The position numbers and the translations under genes are program-made. DNA of 64,000 bases from Pseudomonas alkylphenolica (GTDB lineage: Bacteria; Pseudomonadota; Gammaproteobacteria; Pseudomonadales; Pseudomonadaceae), in assembly GCF_016009175.1 (NCBI RefSeq), contig NZ_JADUCM010000031.1:1-64000 (forward strand), read 5' to 3'. Below the pieces are notes generated by a model. It was not told the DNA's origin. It did no database searches and saw nothing but the letters and a program-made list of their open reading frames with translations. This document shows, piece after piece, positions 17,223 to 25,051 of this stretch; the first letter of the stretch is position 1; the number at the start of each line of letters is the position of its first letter.

Positions 17223-18380
17223 ATGTTCCGCTACTTCCCCACGAATTATGTCTGGAACCTCTCGGTGGATCTCGCCATCGAAATGGGCGCTCGCCTGGGC
17301 GAGATCGAAGCGATGTGCGCGCCGCTGCAAGAAGCCGCCAAACAACCCGATGCGGCCGGTTCTGCGGCATTTCGCCAGACCTGGTCATCGATGGCCGACA
17401 AACTCTGTGGCCTTGCCGAAGAAGACGAAGCAGCTGGCCGCCTGTTGTCGGCAGGCGAAAAGTACAACCGCGCCGCCACTTACTACCTTACCTGCGAACG
17501 CCTGCAGGCCCATGGTGCACCCGGTCGCGTGACGCTGTACCAGCGTTTTCTGCAGACGTTCGCCCGCGGCATTGACCTGTCCAGGGAAAACTGCGAACGC
17601 GTCGAAATTCCGTATGAGGGCAAGCACATCAGTGGTCTGTATGTGCGCGCCGAGGGGGTCGAAGGCCCGGCGCCGCTGTTGGTTCAGGTCAACGGCCTGG
17701 ATTCGACCAAGGAGATGAAATACCGCGTCGGCCTGCCGGCCTGGCTGGCCCGGCGCGGCGTGTCTTCGTTGATCATCGACCAGCCGGGAACCGGCGAGGC
17801 ATTGCGTCTGCAGGGCCTCACCGCACGCTTTGACAGCGAGCACTGGGCCAGCCGCGTGGTCGATTGGCTGGAAACGCGCAGTGACGTTGACGCCAGGCGC
17901 ATCGGCATGGAAGGCGTGTCGCTGGGCGGCTACTACTGTCCGCGCGCGGTGGCGTTCGAGCCGCGTTTCGCCTGTGGCGTGGTATGGGGCGCCAACCACG
18001 ACTGGCGGGATGTGCAGAAACGTCGTCTTGAAAAAGAAGGCAGCTTCCCGGTGCCACATTACTGGAGCCATGTCTGTTGGGTGTGGGGCGCGAAAGACAT
18101 CGATGACTTCATGCGCATTTCAGAGAGCGTGCACCTGGACGGCATTCTCGACCGCATCAAGGTGCCATTTCTGGTTACCCACGGTGAGCAGGACTCGCAG
18201 ATCCCGCTCAAATGGGCTCAGCGCACCTTCGAGCAGCTGGTCAACAGCCCGAAACGCGAGTTGAAGGTGTTCACCGAGCGGGAGGGCGGGGTGCAGCACT
18301 CAAGTTTCGACAACAGCATCAATGCGGGTCACTACATTGCCGACTGGATCGCCGAAACCCTGGGTGGGCGTACGGCGTGA
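17223..18380 (+). CDS. Alpha/beta hydrolase (FrsA / 2,6-dihydroxypseudooxynicotine hydrolase-like)
   Basis: A 385-residue hydrolase. A helical N-terminal region of about 130 residues precedes an alpha/beta-hydrolase core. The nucleophile elbow is GVSLGGYYCPRA near residue 240. A FLVTHGEQDSQIP strand carries the acid, and QHSSFDN near the C-terminus supplies the histidine. This architecture is shared with the DUF1100 group that includes C-C bond hydrolases acting on beta-keto aromatic compounds. It follows the LysR gene by 152 bases and may cut a side chain or ring-fission product. An upstream in-frame ATG at 17163 is rejected because the ribosome site AAAAGGA fits the ATG at 17223. Confidence 0.82.
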   Translation: MFRYFPTNYVWNLSVDLAIEMGARLGEIEAMCAPLQEAAKQPDAAGSAAFRQTWSSMADKLCGLAEEDEAAGRLLSAGEKYNRAATYYLTCERLQAHGAPGRVTLYQRFLQTFARGIDLSRENCERVEIPYEGKHISGLYVRAEGVEGPAPLLVQVNGLDSTKEMKYRVGLPAWLARRGVSSLIIDQPGTGEALRLQGLTARFDSEHWASRVVDWLETRSDVDARRIGMEGVSLGGYYCPRAVAFEPRFACGVVWGANHDWRDVQKRRLEKEGSFPVPHYWSHVCWVWGAKDIDDFMRISESVHLDGILDRIKVPFLVTHGEQDSQIPLKWAQRTFEQLVNSPKRELKVFTEREGGVQHSSFDNSINAGHYIADWIAETLGGRTA

Positions 18381-18384
18381 AACG

Positions 18385-18415
18385 GGCGCTGCCTGTGCCA
18401 TGCACAGGCAGCGCC
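18385..18415. terminator. Bidirectional hairpin terminator
   Basis: A perfect 14-bp stem (GGCGCTGCCTGTGC and its complement) with a CAT loop fills the 42-base gap between two convergent genes, the alpha/beta hydrolase and the OprD porin. There is no T-run, but position and stem quality are convincing. Confidence 0.8.
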
Positions 18416-18422
18416 AACCGGC

Positions 18423-19700
18423 TCACCAGACCTTGAGGGTGTAGTCGACGTTTATCCGCGTTTCGTTGTCGCTGCGAAACGTCGAGGCCGCACCCTGCTG
18501 ATTGCGGTAGAACGCTTCCCTGACGCGAAACGCCAGGCCTTTTGCCGGGCCAGACTGGATTACATAAGCCAGCTCCAGGTCTTTGGACGATTCGCTGAGG
18601 TTGCTGCCCCCTAAAGCGGGCAGGTCAATGTTGTCGCCGTGCAGGTAACGCACCATCCCGGTCAACCCCGGAAGCCCCGAAGCAGCAAAATCATAGTCAT
18701 ACCGCAGTGCCCATGTCCGCTCCTTGGGGTTGACGAAGTCGGCACTCATCGTGCCGTCGCTCAACACCACAGGCTCGCCACCGGCGATGTAGGGGAAGGC
18801 AGTGTCGCCAGACTGGCGCATGTAGCCGATCCCCACGCTATGGCCACCCCAGAGGTAGCTGAACATCCCGCCAATGTTGAGGTTATCGACGTTGCCAGCC
18901 TTGGCCTGGCCGTCCTCCTGGCTGTTGAACACGCGGATGTCTGATCGAAACTTGCCAACCCCGAACGGTAGCGTGTGCAGGACGCCGAGAAAGTCCTGGC
19001 GGTAGATGTCCTGCAACTCGGCATGGATCAGGCGTACGGTCAGGCTGTCGGTCCAGCGATAGTCACCGCCATAGAAGTCGAAGCGTTCAGACGTTGCACC
19101 GGGTCTGAAGCGGCCATTGGGCGACGCCACGGCCATCGGCTGATAGTCGGTGGAGTCGCGCAGGTTCACCCGGTCCATGCGTCCGGCATGGACAGTAAGG
19201 CGGTCTATGTCGTCCGAGATCAGGTAAGCGCCGCGAAACGACTGCGGTAGAAGGCGCGCCGGGCTTGCATTGATCACCGGTAGCGCCGGGAACTGCGTGC
19301 CCAGCGACACCCGGGTTTTCGACACTTTGCCTTTGAGGGCCAGTCCGAGCTCGGAATACTCGTCTCTTGCCTCACGGCTGACCGGGTTGTAGGCGAGCAA
19401 CTGGGTACCGGTGCGATCAGGCGACGAGTCGAGCTTGAGCCCCAACAAACCGGTTACATCCAGGCCGAAGCCCACCGGGCCGTCGGTGAACCCGGAGTTG
19501 GCTCTGACGATAAAGCCTTGCGCCCACTCACGGGCAGCGGCGTAGGGTGTCTGGCCCTTGTAGTCGCGGTCCAGGTAAAAGTTTCGCGCGGTGAGCGTAA
19601 CGCTGCTGTCTTTGATGAAGTCTGCAGCGGCACTTTGCGACAACAGTGCTGCGAGTATCGCCAGGCTGGCCAGGCTGAAACTTAAAGCGTGTGTGTACAT
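18423..19700 (-). CDS. OprD-family outer-membrane porin
   Basis: A 425-residue porin of the OprD/OpdK family. The signal peptide ends near SQSAAA, followed by DFIKDSSVTLTARNFYLDRDY, the standard OprD opening. The C-terminus NVDYTLKVW ends in an aromatic residue, typical of a barrel. Length fits the family (about 420). It is the last gene of the unit that includes the MFS transporter and the Rieske oxygenase. It probably admits the aromatic acid taken up by the MFS protein. An AAGGTGA ribosome site and a CA motif precede the start. Confidence 0.9.
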   Translation of the reverse strand: MYTHALSFSLASLAILAALLSQSAAADFIKDSSVTLTARNFYLDRDYKGQTPYAAAREWAQGFIVRANSGFTDGPVGFGLDVTGLLGLKLDSSPDRTGTQLLAYNPVSREARDEYSELGLALKGKVSKTRVSLGTQFPALPVINASPARLLPQSFRGAYLISDDIDRLTVHAGRMDRVNLRDSTDYQPMAVASPNGRFRPGATSERFDFYGGDYRWTDSLTVRLIHAELQDIYRQDFLGVLHTLPFGVGKFRSDIRVFNSQEDGQAKAGNVDNLNIGGMFSYLWGGHSVGIGYMRQSGDTAFPYIAGGEPVVLSDGTMSADFVNPKERTWALRYDYDFAASGLPGLTGMVRYLHGDNIDLPALGGSNLSESSKDLELAYVIQSGPAKGLAFRVREAFYRNQQGAASTFRSDNETRINVDYTLKVW

Positions 19701-19711
19701 GCACTATCACC

Positions 19712-19724
19712 TTATTGTTATTGT
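19712..19724 (-). promoter_or_regulatory. CA motif before the OprD gene
   Basis: The message reads ACAATAACAATAA, running into the AAGGTGA ribosome site. It has two AANAANAA matches. Confidence 0.6.
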
Positions 19725-19736
19725 CAGGGGTGACGC

Positions 19737-21071
19737 TCAGGCGGCGGGTTTCAGTGCAACCTGCAGGACGGCACGGCTGTTCAGGCGCCAGACGGCAATC
19801 GCAGCGACAACGAACGCGCAGGCAAACAGCAGGTAAAGGTCAGCAGGTTGCCAGTGGGCATCGATCAACCGGCCTGCGACCAGCGGTGAGAGGATGGCGC
19901 CCATCCTGCCCATGCCGATCCCCCAGCCCAGCGCGGTGACGCGTTGCTCCGGCGCATAGATGCCGGGTGTCAGCGCATACAGGCCGGCCACGCAGCCGTT
20001 GACCAGCACCCCGATCATCAGGACCAGCGCGAATGCCAGGTCAAGGTTGGCGGTGAAGTGAACGAAGAGGGCGAGAAACAGCGCATTCAGGCACAGGTAG
20101 CTGATCAACACCCGGGGTAAGCAGTAGCGGGCCGCGAGCAAGCCAATCAGCGACGTCCCGACAATGCCGCCGACATTGAGCAACACCCCGCCCGTGATGC
20201 CCTGCTGGTTGGAAAGGCCGGCGCTGACCAGCAGCCTCGGCGTCCAGCTCATGACGAAGTAAAAGCCGAACATGACCAGGAAAAAGCCGGCCCAGACCAG
20301 CAGCGTGGTGCGCCGCAAGGCCTTGGAAAACAGGCCGGCGAGCGTTTCTCGGAATGAAGCCTGGGCACCGCGCTCGGGTGTTGGCAGATGGCTGACCGGC
20401 TCCACGCCTACCCGGTGCAGCAGGTGGTTGAGACGACTCACGGCATTGCGCGGCTGTCGAGCCACCAGGTAGGCGATGGACTCAGGCAGCAGGGCATACA
20501 GGACCGGCAGTACCAGCAGGGTGACCACACCGCCATAGAGGAACACCGAACGCCAGCCCAGATGCGGAATGATCTGCGCAGCGATCACACCGCCTACCGT
20601 CGCACCCAGGGCGTACGCGGTTGATTGCAGGCTGATCGCCAGGCTTCGCCACTTTTTGTTGGCGTATTCCCCGGCAATCACATAGCTGCTCGCCAGAACG
20701 CCGCCGATACCCAGGCCGGTCAGCAGCCGAAGCGCGCCGAGCATGGTCACCGAGCTGGCCTGGGAGGACAGCAGCATGCCCACCCCGGCGATCGAGATAC
20801 ACAGCAGGATCAGCGGCCGACGGCCAAACCGGTCGGCCCAGGGCGCGATGAACAGCGAGCCGAGGGCCATGCCCACCAGCCCGGCACTGAGCAGGTAGCC
20901 AAGCTCGATGCCGCTCAGCCCCCACTCGCTGGAAACCGATGCCGCCGTAAAGGCCATTACCAGTACATCAAAGCCATCCAACATGTTGATCAGGAAGCAG
21001 AGGGCGACGACCACCCACTGGAACGCCCCCATGTCTTTCTCTTCCAGCGCGTTATTGATCGAAAGACTCAT
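19737..21071 (-). CDS. MFS aromatic-acid transporter (AAHS-like)
   Basis: A 444-residue, 12-helix major facilitator. The motif MLDGFDVLVMAF in helix 1 and APWADRFGRRPLIL in the loop between helices 2 and 3 mark the aromatic acid:H+ symporter family (PcaK/BenK/VanK-like). It probably imports the substrate of the Rieske oxygenase encoded just upstream. Start choice: the frame is open to a GTG at 21164, but the ribosome site there (AAGAAGG) fits a different ATG at 21157 that opens a 29-codon ORF. That ORF ends in ATGA overlapping the ATG at 21071, so 21071 is chosen and translational coupling is inferred. Confidence 0.88.
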   Translation of the reverse strand: MSLSINNALEEKDMGAFQWVVVALCFLINMLDGFDVLVMAFTAASVSSEWGLSGIELGYLLSAGLVGMALGSLFIAPWADRFGRRPLILLCISIAGVGMLLSSQASSVTMLGALRLLTGLGIGGVLASSYVIAGEYANKKWRSLAISLQSTAYALGATVGGVIAAQIIPHLGWRSVFLYGGVVTLLVLPVLYALLPESIAYLVARQPRNAVSRLNHLLHRVGVEPVSHLPTPERGAQASFRETLAGLFSKALRRTTLLVWAGFFLVMFGFYFVMSWTPRLLVSAGLSNQQGITGGVLLNVGGIVGTSLIGLLAARYCLPRVLISYLCLNALFLALFVHFTANLDLAFALVLMIGVLVNGCVAGLYALTPGIYAPEQRVTALGWGIGMGRMGAILSPLVAGRLIDAHWQPADLYLLFACAFVVAAIAVWRLNSRAVLQVALKPAA

Positions 21072-21157
21072 CGCACGGTACCCCCTGTCGACAAGACCGG
21101 AGGGTTTTTGCGGGCGAGCGTGGTCATCCTGCAGGGGAGGAAACGTGAGAAATTCAT
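21068..21157 (-). CDS. Putative 29-residue leader peptide coupled to the MFS gene
   Basis: A short ORF beginning MNFSRFLPCRM and ending STGGTVR. Its ATG has an AAGAAGG ribosome site six bases upstream. Its TGA overlaps the ATG of the transporter in an ATGA junction. A CA motif covers the region just before the ribosome site. The alternative is that this is just the out-of-frame start of a longer transporter beginning at GTG 21164, but the ribosome site would then overlap the start codon itself. The peptide has no recognisable family. A regulatory or coupling role is inferred. Confidence 0.45.
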   Translation of the reverse strand: MNFSRFLPCRMTTLARKNPPVLSTGGTVR

Positions 21158-21165
21158 TGAACACC

Positions 21166-21179
21166 TTCTTGTTATTGTT
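21166..21179 (-). promoter_or_regulatory. CA motif before the leader ORF/MFS gene
   Basis: The message reads AACAATAACAAGAA and overlaps the AAGAAGG ribosome site. Confidence 0.6.
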
Positions 21180-21220
21180 AGGCGTGCCGATCCGCCGAAG
21201 GTGGATCGGCAGGGCGGTGC

Positions 21221-22297
21221 TTAAGAGGACTGGCGCAGCTGCTCGATGATTTTGCGGGCGCGGTTTGCGCCCACGTCGACATGGATGTCCACCATCGGCT
21301 TGCTGCCGAACGCGAGCATGTTCCTGTACTGGGCTTCGATAACGACCTTGTCTTCATCGAAGGTCATCACCGTCTGCTCAACGACCTTGGCCTTGGTTTC
21401 TTGCGGATTGCTCTTCGGGTTGGTCGCCATGCTCCAGAAGTAGTGGCAGGTGGTTTCGGTTTCCGGCGTGACGCCATGGAAGCCGCGCATGTGAAAACCG
21501 TCCCGTTGCGGATCATCGAGCGACACGGTGTTGGCGTCTGCGGCACCGGTCCAGATGCGCAGGTGGGTGACGTGGAACTCGATTTCCTGCCAGCGATCGA
21601 CCTTTCCCTGGAAGGGGTAGGCTGCCGTGTAGGTGGGCGGCGGCACGGAGTCCGGCATGTGACGCGTGACCTTCACCGTGGTGTCATCGCTGTCGACCTG
21701 CATGTGGGCGTTCATGTGAATGCTGGCATTGCCGCCGATGGTGCGCAGGTGCACATAGCCCAGGTGACTCAGGTCCAGGAGGTTGTCATGGATGAGCTGG
21801 TAGGGGGCGTCGTAGTGGTAGACGTCACCTTCGAACAGGTAGTCGGCATCGCTGTGGAAGGCATAGGCGGGCGGTTCGCCAGTGGGCGTCTGCTGATCCG
21901 CACTGCCGAACCAGATCCAGATGATCTGGTCGCGCTCACGAACGTGGTACGCAGGCACCTTGGCCTTTGAAGGAATCCTGGCCTGGCCGGGCACTTCCAT
22001 GCAGTGCCCGGCGGCATTGAACAACAGGCCGTGATAGCCACAGCGCACGCCGTGGGCCTCAAGCGTACCGTGAGACAACGGCAGGGCGCGGTGGCAGCAG
22101 CGATCTTCAAGGGCCGCCGGCTGGCCATCGGCGGTGCGGAACAGTACGACGGGCTTACCGAGCAAGGTCCTACCCAACGGTTTGTCTTTCAGCTCCCAGG
22201 CAAAGCCTGCGACGTACCATTGATTGAGTGGAAACAGTGGCAGCGCTTCAGGCGCTCCCACCTCATAGGCCAGCGCCTGGCCGTGCGATGTACTCAT
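21221..22297 (-). CDS. Rieske non-heme iron oxygenase, VanA-like
   Basis: A 358-residue oxygenase subunit of the vanillate O-demethylase / aromatic Rieske monooxygenase type. The Rieske ligands appear as CCH and CGYH around residues 65-85, and the mononuclear iron site as DLSHLGYVH near residue 160. It would demethylate or hydroxylate an aromatic acid in the cytosol, using electrons from the reductase encoded immediately upstream. The ATG at 22297 has a GGAG ribosome site eight to nine bases upstream; a second ATG at 22309 is less likely. Identity as VanA itself is not claimed, because the rest of the cluster is not a vanillate pathway. Confidence 0.9.
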   Translation of the reverse strand: MSTSHGQALAYEVGAPEALPLFPLNQWYVAGFAWELKDKPLGRTLLGKPVVLFRTADGQPAALEDRCCHRALPLSHGTLEAHGVRCGYHGLLFNAAGHCMEVPGQARIPSKAKVPAYHVRERDQIIWIWFGSADQQTPTGEPPAYAFHSDADYLFEGDVYHYDAPYQLIHDNLLDLSHLGYVHLRTIGGNASIHMNAHMQVDSDDTTVKVTRHMPDSVPPPTYTAAYPFQGKVDRWQEIEFHVTHLRIWTGAADANTVSLDDPQRDGFHMRGFHGVTPETETTCHYFWSMATNPKSNPQETKAKVVEQTVMTFDEDKVVIEAQYRNMLAFGSKPMVDIHVDVGANRARKIIEQLRQSS

Positions 22298-22333
22298 GGT
22301 GATCTCCATCTGTCAGGTGTGTTGTTATCGGGG

Positions 22334-23287
22334 TTACAGGTCCAGTACCAGGCGCGCACTGCGCGCGCGGGAGCAGCACGGGGTGAATCGGTCGTTACGG
22401 GCATGCTCCGCAGCGGTCATGAACTGATCGCGGTGATCGGGCTCACCCGCCAGCACCGGGGTGATGCAGGCCCCGCAGATGCCTTGCTCACAGGAGCTCT
22501 CGATGGCCACGTCGTGCTCAAGCAGCACCTCCAGGGCAGACTTTTGCGCCGGCACCTGGATCACTCGGCCCGAGCGCGACAGCTCGATTTCGAATGGCTG
22601 ATCGCCCTCCAGCACCTGCGACGGGGCTGCAAAGTCTTCGCGGTGCAGTTGCGGGTCACCCCAGCCGCACGCCTTGGCGGTGGCAAGAATGTGCGACATG
22701 AAGCCGGACGGGCCGCAGACGTACAGCTGGTCGCCAGGTGCTGGGCGGGCGAGGGCCTGCGCGGCATCCAGGCGTTGTTCAGCCGGGCCGTTGTCAACGT
22801 GAACGTGAACATGGGCGGCGAAGGGGGCCTGGTTGAGCACGCCGAGAAATGCCAGCCGTTCCGTAGCCCGGCCGCAGTAGTGCAACTCGAACGGCTTGTT
22901 CGCTGCGATCAGGGTGTGGGCCATGGCCAGAATCGGCGTGATGCCGATGCCGCCGGCAAACAGAACATAGCGCTCGCCTGACAGGTCCAGGTCGAAGAGG
23001 TTGCGCGGGTTGCCGATGGTCAGTGTCGAACCCTCGGCAATATCGGCATGCATGCGCCGCGAGCCGCCGCGTGACGCCGGTTCTTCGAGTACCGCTATCA
23101 GGTAACGCCCGCGTTCGTCAGGGGCGTTGCACAGTGAGTACTGGCGGGTGAGGCCGGGCGCAACCTGCACGTCGACATGTGCGCCTGCGGTAAAAGCAGG
23201 CAGTTCAGCGGCATTGGCAGCCATCAGTTCGAAGCTGCAGACACCTACGGCTTCAACGGATTTTCGGGAAACATAAACTTCGAGCAT
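22334..23287 (-). CDS. Oxygenase reductase, VanB-like (FMN/NAD/[2Fe-2S])
   Basis: A 317-residue class IA oxygenase reductase. It has an N-terminal flavin domain with RQYSLCN, a central NAD-binding domain with GGIGITPILAMA, and a C-terminal plant-type ferredoxin domain with ligands in SSCEQGICGAC and the last cysteine in FTPCC. It passes electrons from NAD(P)H to the VanA-like oxygenase, whose start lies 37 bases downstream. First gene of the minus-strand transport/oxygenase unit, divergent from MarR. Confidence 0.92.
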   Translation of the reverse strand: MLEVYVSRKSVEAVGVCSFELMAANAAELPAFTAGAHVDVQVAPGLTRQYSLCNAPDERGRYLIAVLEEPASRGGSRRMHADIAEGSTLTIGNPRNLFDLDLSGERYVLFAGGIGITPILAMAHTLIAANKPFELHYCGRATERLAFLGVLNQAPFAAHVHVHVDNGPAEQRLDAAQALARPAPGDQLYVCGPSGFMSHILATAKACGWGDPQLHREDFAAPSQVLEGDQPFEIELSRSGRVIQVPAQKSALEVLLEHDVAIESSCEQGICGACITPVLAGEPDHRDQFMTAAEHARNDRFTPCCSRARSARLVLDL

Positions 23288-23493
23288 GAGCGTAACCCCA
23301 CCGCGGATGTGCAGTGTTTGAAATCGAGTGGACGTTGGGCCGCTAGCAGCGGCCAGGTGGGCGAACGGAGACGATCAGGAAGGCGGGGGCAGGAGCAGGC
23401 GAGTCATGGCACGGCACCTCTGAGTTTTTATTGTTGTACGGCGCGCTTATGATGCAGGCGCGCAGTCGTTGCGTGATTCTTATCCTAAGCATT

Positions 23494-23513
23494 TTAGTTG
23501 CGGTGTCAACTAA
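23494..23513. promoter_or_regulatory. MarR operator candidate
   Basis: A perfect inverted repeat, TTAGTTG-N6-CAACTAA, sits in the divergent region between the reductase and MarR genes, 29 bases before the MarR start. Size and AT-rich arms fit MarR-family operators, so autoregulation plus control of the oxygenase unit is likely. Confidence 0.6.
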
Positions 23514-23541
23514 TTCAATCGACGTTCAGGAACCGCTCGTC

Positions 23542-24015
23542 ATGACCCCATCAACACCCCTCAATCTGGACCGCTACGTTCCTGCGTTGCTGACCTTTCT
23601 CACCAACAAGATGTCGAGCGGTGCGTCGGCGTGCTATCGCAAGCATTTCGGGATCGGCATCGTTGAGTGGCGGGTACTGGCGTTGCTTGCGGTTGAAGAC
23701 CACATCAATGCCAACCGCATGGTGCAGGTGATCGGCCTGGACAAAAGTGCGGTTAGCCGGGCGCTGCAACTGCTTGAGCGCGATGGGCATGTTTCGACGC
23801 AGGTGGATGCCAAGGATGCGCGCCGCTACACCGTTACCCTGACGTCTTCAGGGCGCACGTTGCATGACCAGGTGCTGGAAATAGCCCTCAAACGCGAGCA
23901 GTTGCTGCTGGCAGCCTTGAGCGAAGATGAAGTCGATACGCTGATCGGCTTCCTGCACCGCATGAGCGGTCAGCTGGACGCGGTCAACGCCGTGGAGCCG
24001 GAGCCGCGCGGCTAG
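23542..24015 (+). CDS. MarR-family transcriptional regulator
   Basis: A 157-residue winged-helix regulator. The recognition region VQVIGLDKSAVSRALQLLE and the wing DAKDARRYTVTLT are characteristic. The chosen ATG has CAGGAA upstream; an earlier in-frame start at 23431 would run through the candidate operator. It is divergent from the Rieske reductase/oxygenase unit and likely represses it until an aromatic ligand binds. It ends tail-to-tail with the XRE gene; the two stop codons overlap in a shared CTAG. Confidence 0.9.
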   Translation: MTPSTPLNLDRYVPALLTFLTNKMSSGASACYRKHFGIGIVEWRVLALLAVEDHINANRMVQVIGLDKSAVSRALQLLERDGHVSTQVDAKDARRYTVTLTSSGRTLHDQVLEIALKREQLLLAALSEDEVDTLIGFLHRMSGQLDAVNAVEPEPRG

Positions 24016-24824
24016 CCCTGAGCCGCCGTGTACTGCGCATAGGCCGCCGTCATCACCTGCCAGGTGTGCGCATCGGCGGGAATCAGGTGTTCGATGCGCA
24101 GCGACGCCACGCTGATGTCCAGCGGCATGCCGAATGTCGTAAACGTGGACAGAAAACACAATTCCCCTTGTCGGACGCGCACCCGGGTCAGCACCACCGG
24201 TGTTGGCGTCGCCTCCAGCGGCAGATGCGACGGGCAGGGCAGTTCGCCTAGCAGGCGAGCCAGGTCGGGACTGCTGGCTGCCTCGCGGGTAGCGCGCTGC
24301 CAGGCAATCGCGCGGATCTCATCGGCGTTGACCAGATGATCACCCAGGCCGCCAGGGCGTAGCAGGGTGTCGAGCAGGTTGAGGCCGGACTCGCTGCCAG
24401 CCGGTACCCCGGCCATGTCGAAGAGCAAACCGGCACTGGCATTGGCGGCAGTGATGTCCCAGTTGCTGGCAATGACGATCGCCGGTGCCGGATTGTTGGC
24501 TTGCAGAATGTGCCCGATGGCGCCATGCACCATCGCCATGGCCGGTGCATCAGGTGCAGACGCCAGGTAACGGGGCGCATACCCCGCCGCGAGAAATACC
24601 GCATTGCAACGTTCCAACGGTACGTCTAGCGCCGCTAACAGTGCGTGCAATGTGCTGGGGCTCGGCTTGGCACGCCCGGTCTCGATGCAGCTCAGATGGC
24701 GTTGCGATACGCCGGCGACAAGCGACAGCGCGAGCTGGCTCAAACCGGCCTGGTGGCGCAGACGGCGAAGTTGCTCCCCGGCGCTGGCGCCCGGGCGGGT
24801 GGCGTGGAAGGCGTGTTGGCTCAT
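24012..24824 (-). CDS. XRE-family regulator with MmyB-like ligand domain
   Basis: A 270-residue protein. The N-terminal helix-turn-helix (residues about 15-75) contains GLSQLALSLVAGVSQRHLS and IETGRAKPSPSTL. The C-terminal half matches the MmyB-like ligand-binding (PAS-like) domain, including IASNWDITAANASAG and the FTTFGMPLDIS segment. It is divergent from the aldehyde dehydrogenase operon and may control it through the tandem palindromes in between. A start at 24860 is also possible; 24824 has the better-spaced AGGA. Confidence 0.85.
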   Translation of the reverse strand: MSQHAFHATRPGASAGEQLRRLRHQAGLSQLALSLVAGVSQRHLSCIETGRAKPSPSTLHALLAALDVPLERCNAVFLAAGYAPRYLASAPDAPAMAMVHGAIGHILQANNPAPAIVIASNWDITAANASAGLLFDMAGVPAGSESGLNLLDTLLRPGGLGDHLVNADEIRAIAWQRATREAASSPDLARLLGELPCPSHLPLEATPTPVVLTRVRVRQGELCFLSTFTTFGMPLDISVASLRIEHLIPADAHTWQVMTAAYAQYTAAQG

Positions 24825-24950
24825 GCGCAAATCCTGACTGTCCCTGTGTGAAGCGTCCATGACCTCTCAGGTCATTGAGTGGCGAGCCACTCTATCACTG
24901 CACTGCCGTGGTCTGAAACAAGCCGTGGCCAGTCCGCCAGAGCAGAGTCT

Positions 24951-24972
24951 TTATTGAAATTAAATTCAATAA
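24951..24972. promoter_or_regulatory. Palindromic operator candidate 1 upstream of ALDH operon
   Basis: Arms TTATTGAA and TTCAATAA flank a six-base spacer, a perfect 8-bp inverted repeat about 80-100 bases before the aldehyde dehydrogenase start. Confidence 0.6.
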
Positions 24973-24984
24973 GCGACGTTTTGC

Positions 24985-25004
24985 TATTGAAGATGTTTTC
25001 AGTA
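24985..25004. promoter_or_regulatory. Palindromic operator candidate 2 upstream of ALDH operon
   Basis: TATTGAA-N6-TTCAGTA repeats the first site with one mismatch and the same spacer length. The two centres are 33 bases apart, close to three helical turns, so both would face the same side of the DNA. Confidence 0.55.
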
Positions 25005-25030
25005 ATGCCTAAGATCGGCCGCAGCCTGAC

Positions 25031-25040
25031 AAGAACAAAA
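25031..25040 (+). promoter_or_regulatory. CA motif before the aldehyde dehydrogenase
   Basis: AAGAACAAAA lies directly before the GAGGTG ribosome site. Confidence 0.6.
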
Positions 25041-25051
25041 CGAGGTGTGCA

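Noticed and set aside
21072..21164. MFS transporter starting at GTG 21164
   Set aside because: The ribosome site overlaps that codon, and the added residues do not look like an AAHS N-terminus. The leader ORF reading fits better, though it is not proven.
22298..22333. A thirteenth CA motif before the Rieske oxygenase gene (ATAACAACACA)
   Set aside because: It breaks the AANAANAA pattern at the last A pair and lies farther from the ribosome site, so it was not counted.
21221..23287. Calling the Rieske pair vanA and vanB outright
   Set aside because: Motifs fit the family, but the neighbours (extradiol dioxygenase, envelope module) do not fit a vanillate pathway. Related O-demethylases and sulfonate monooxygenases share the same motifs.
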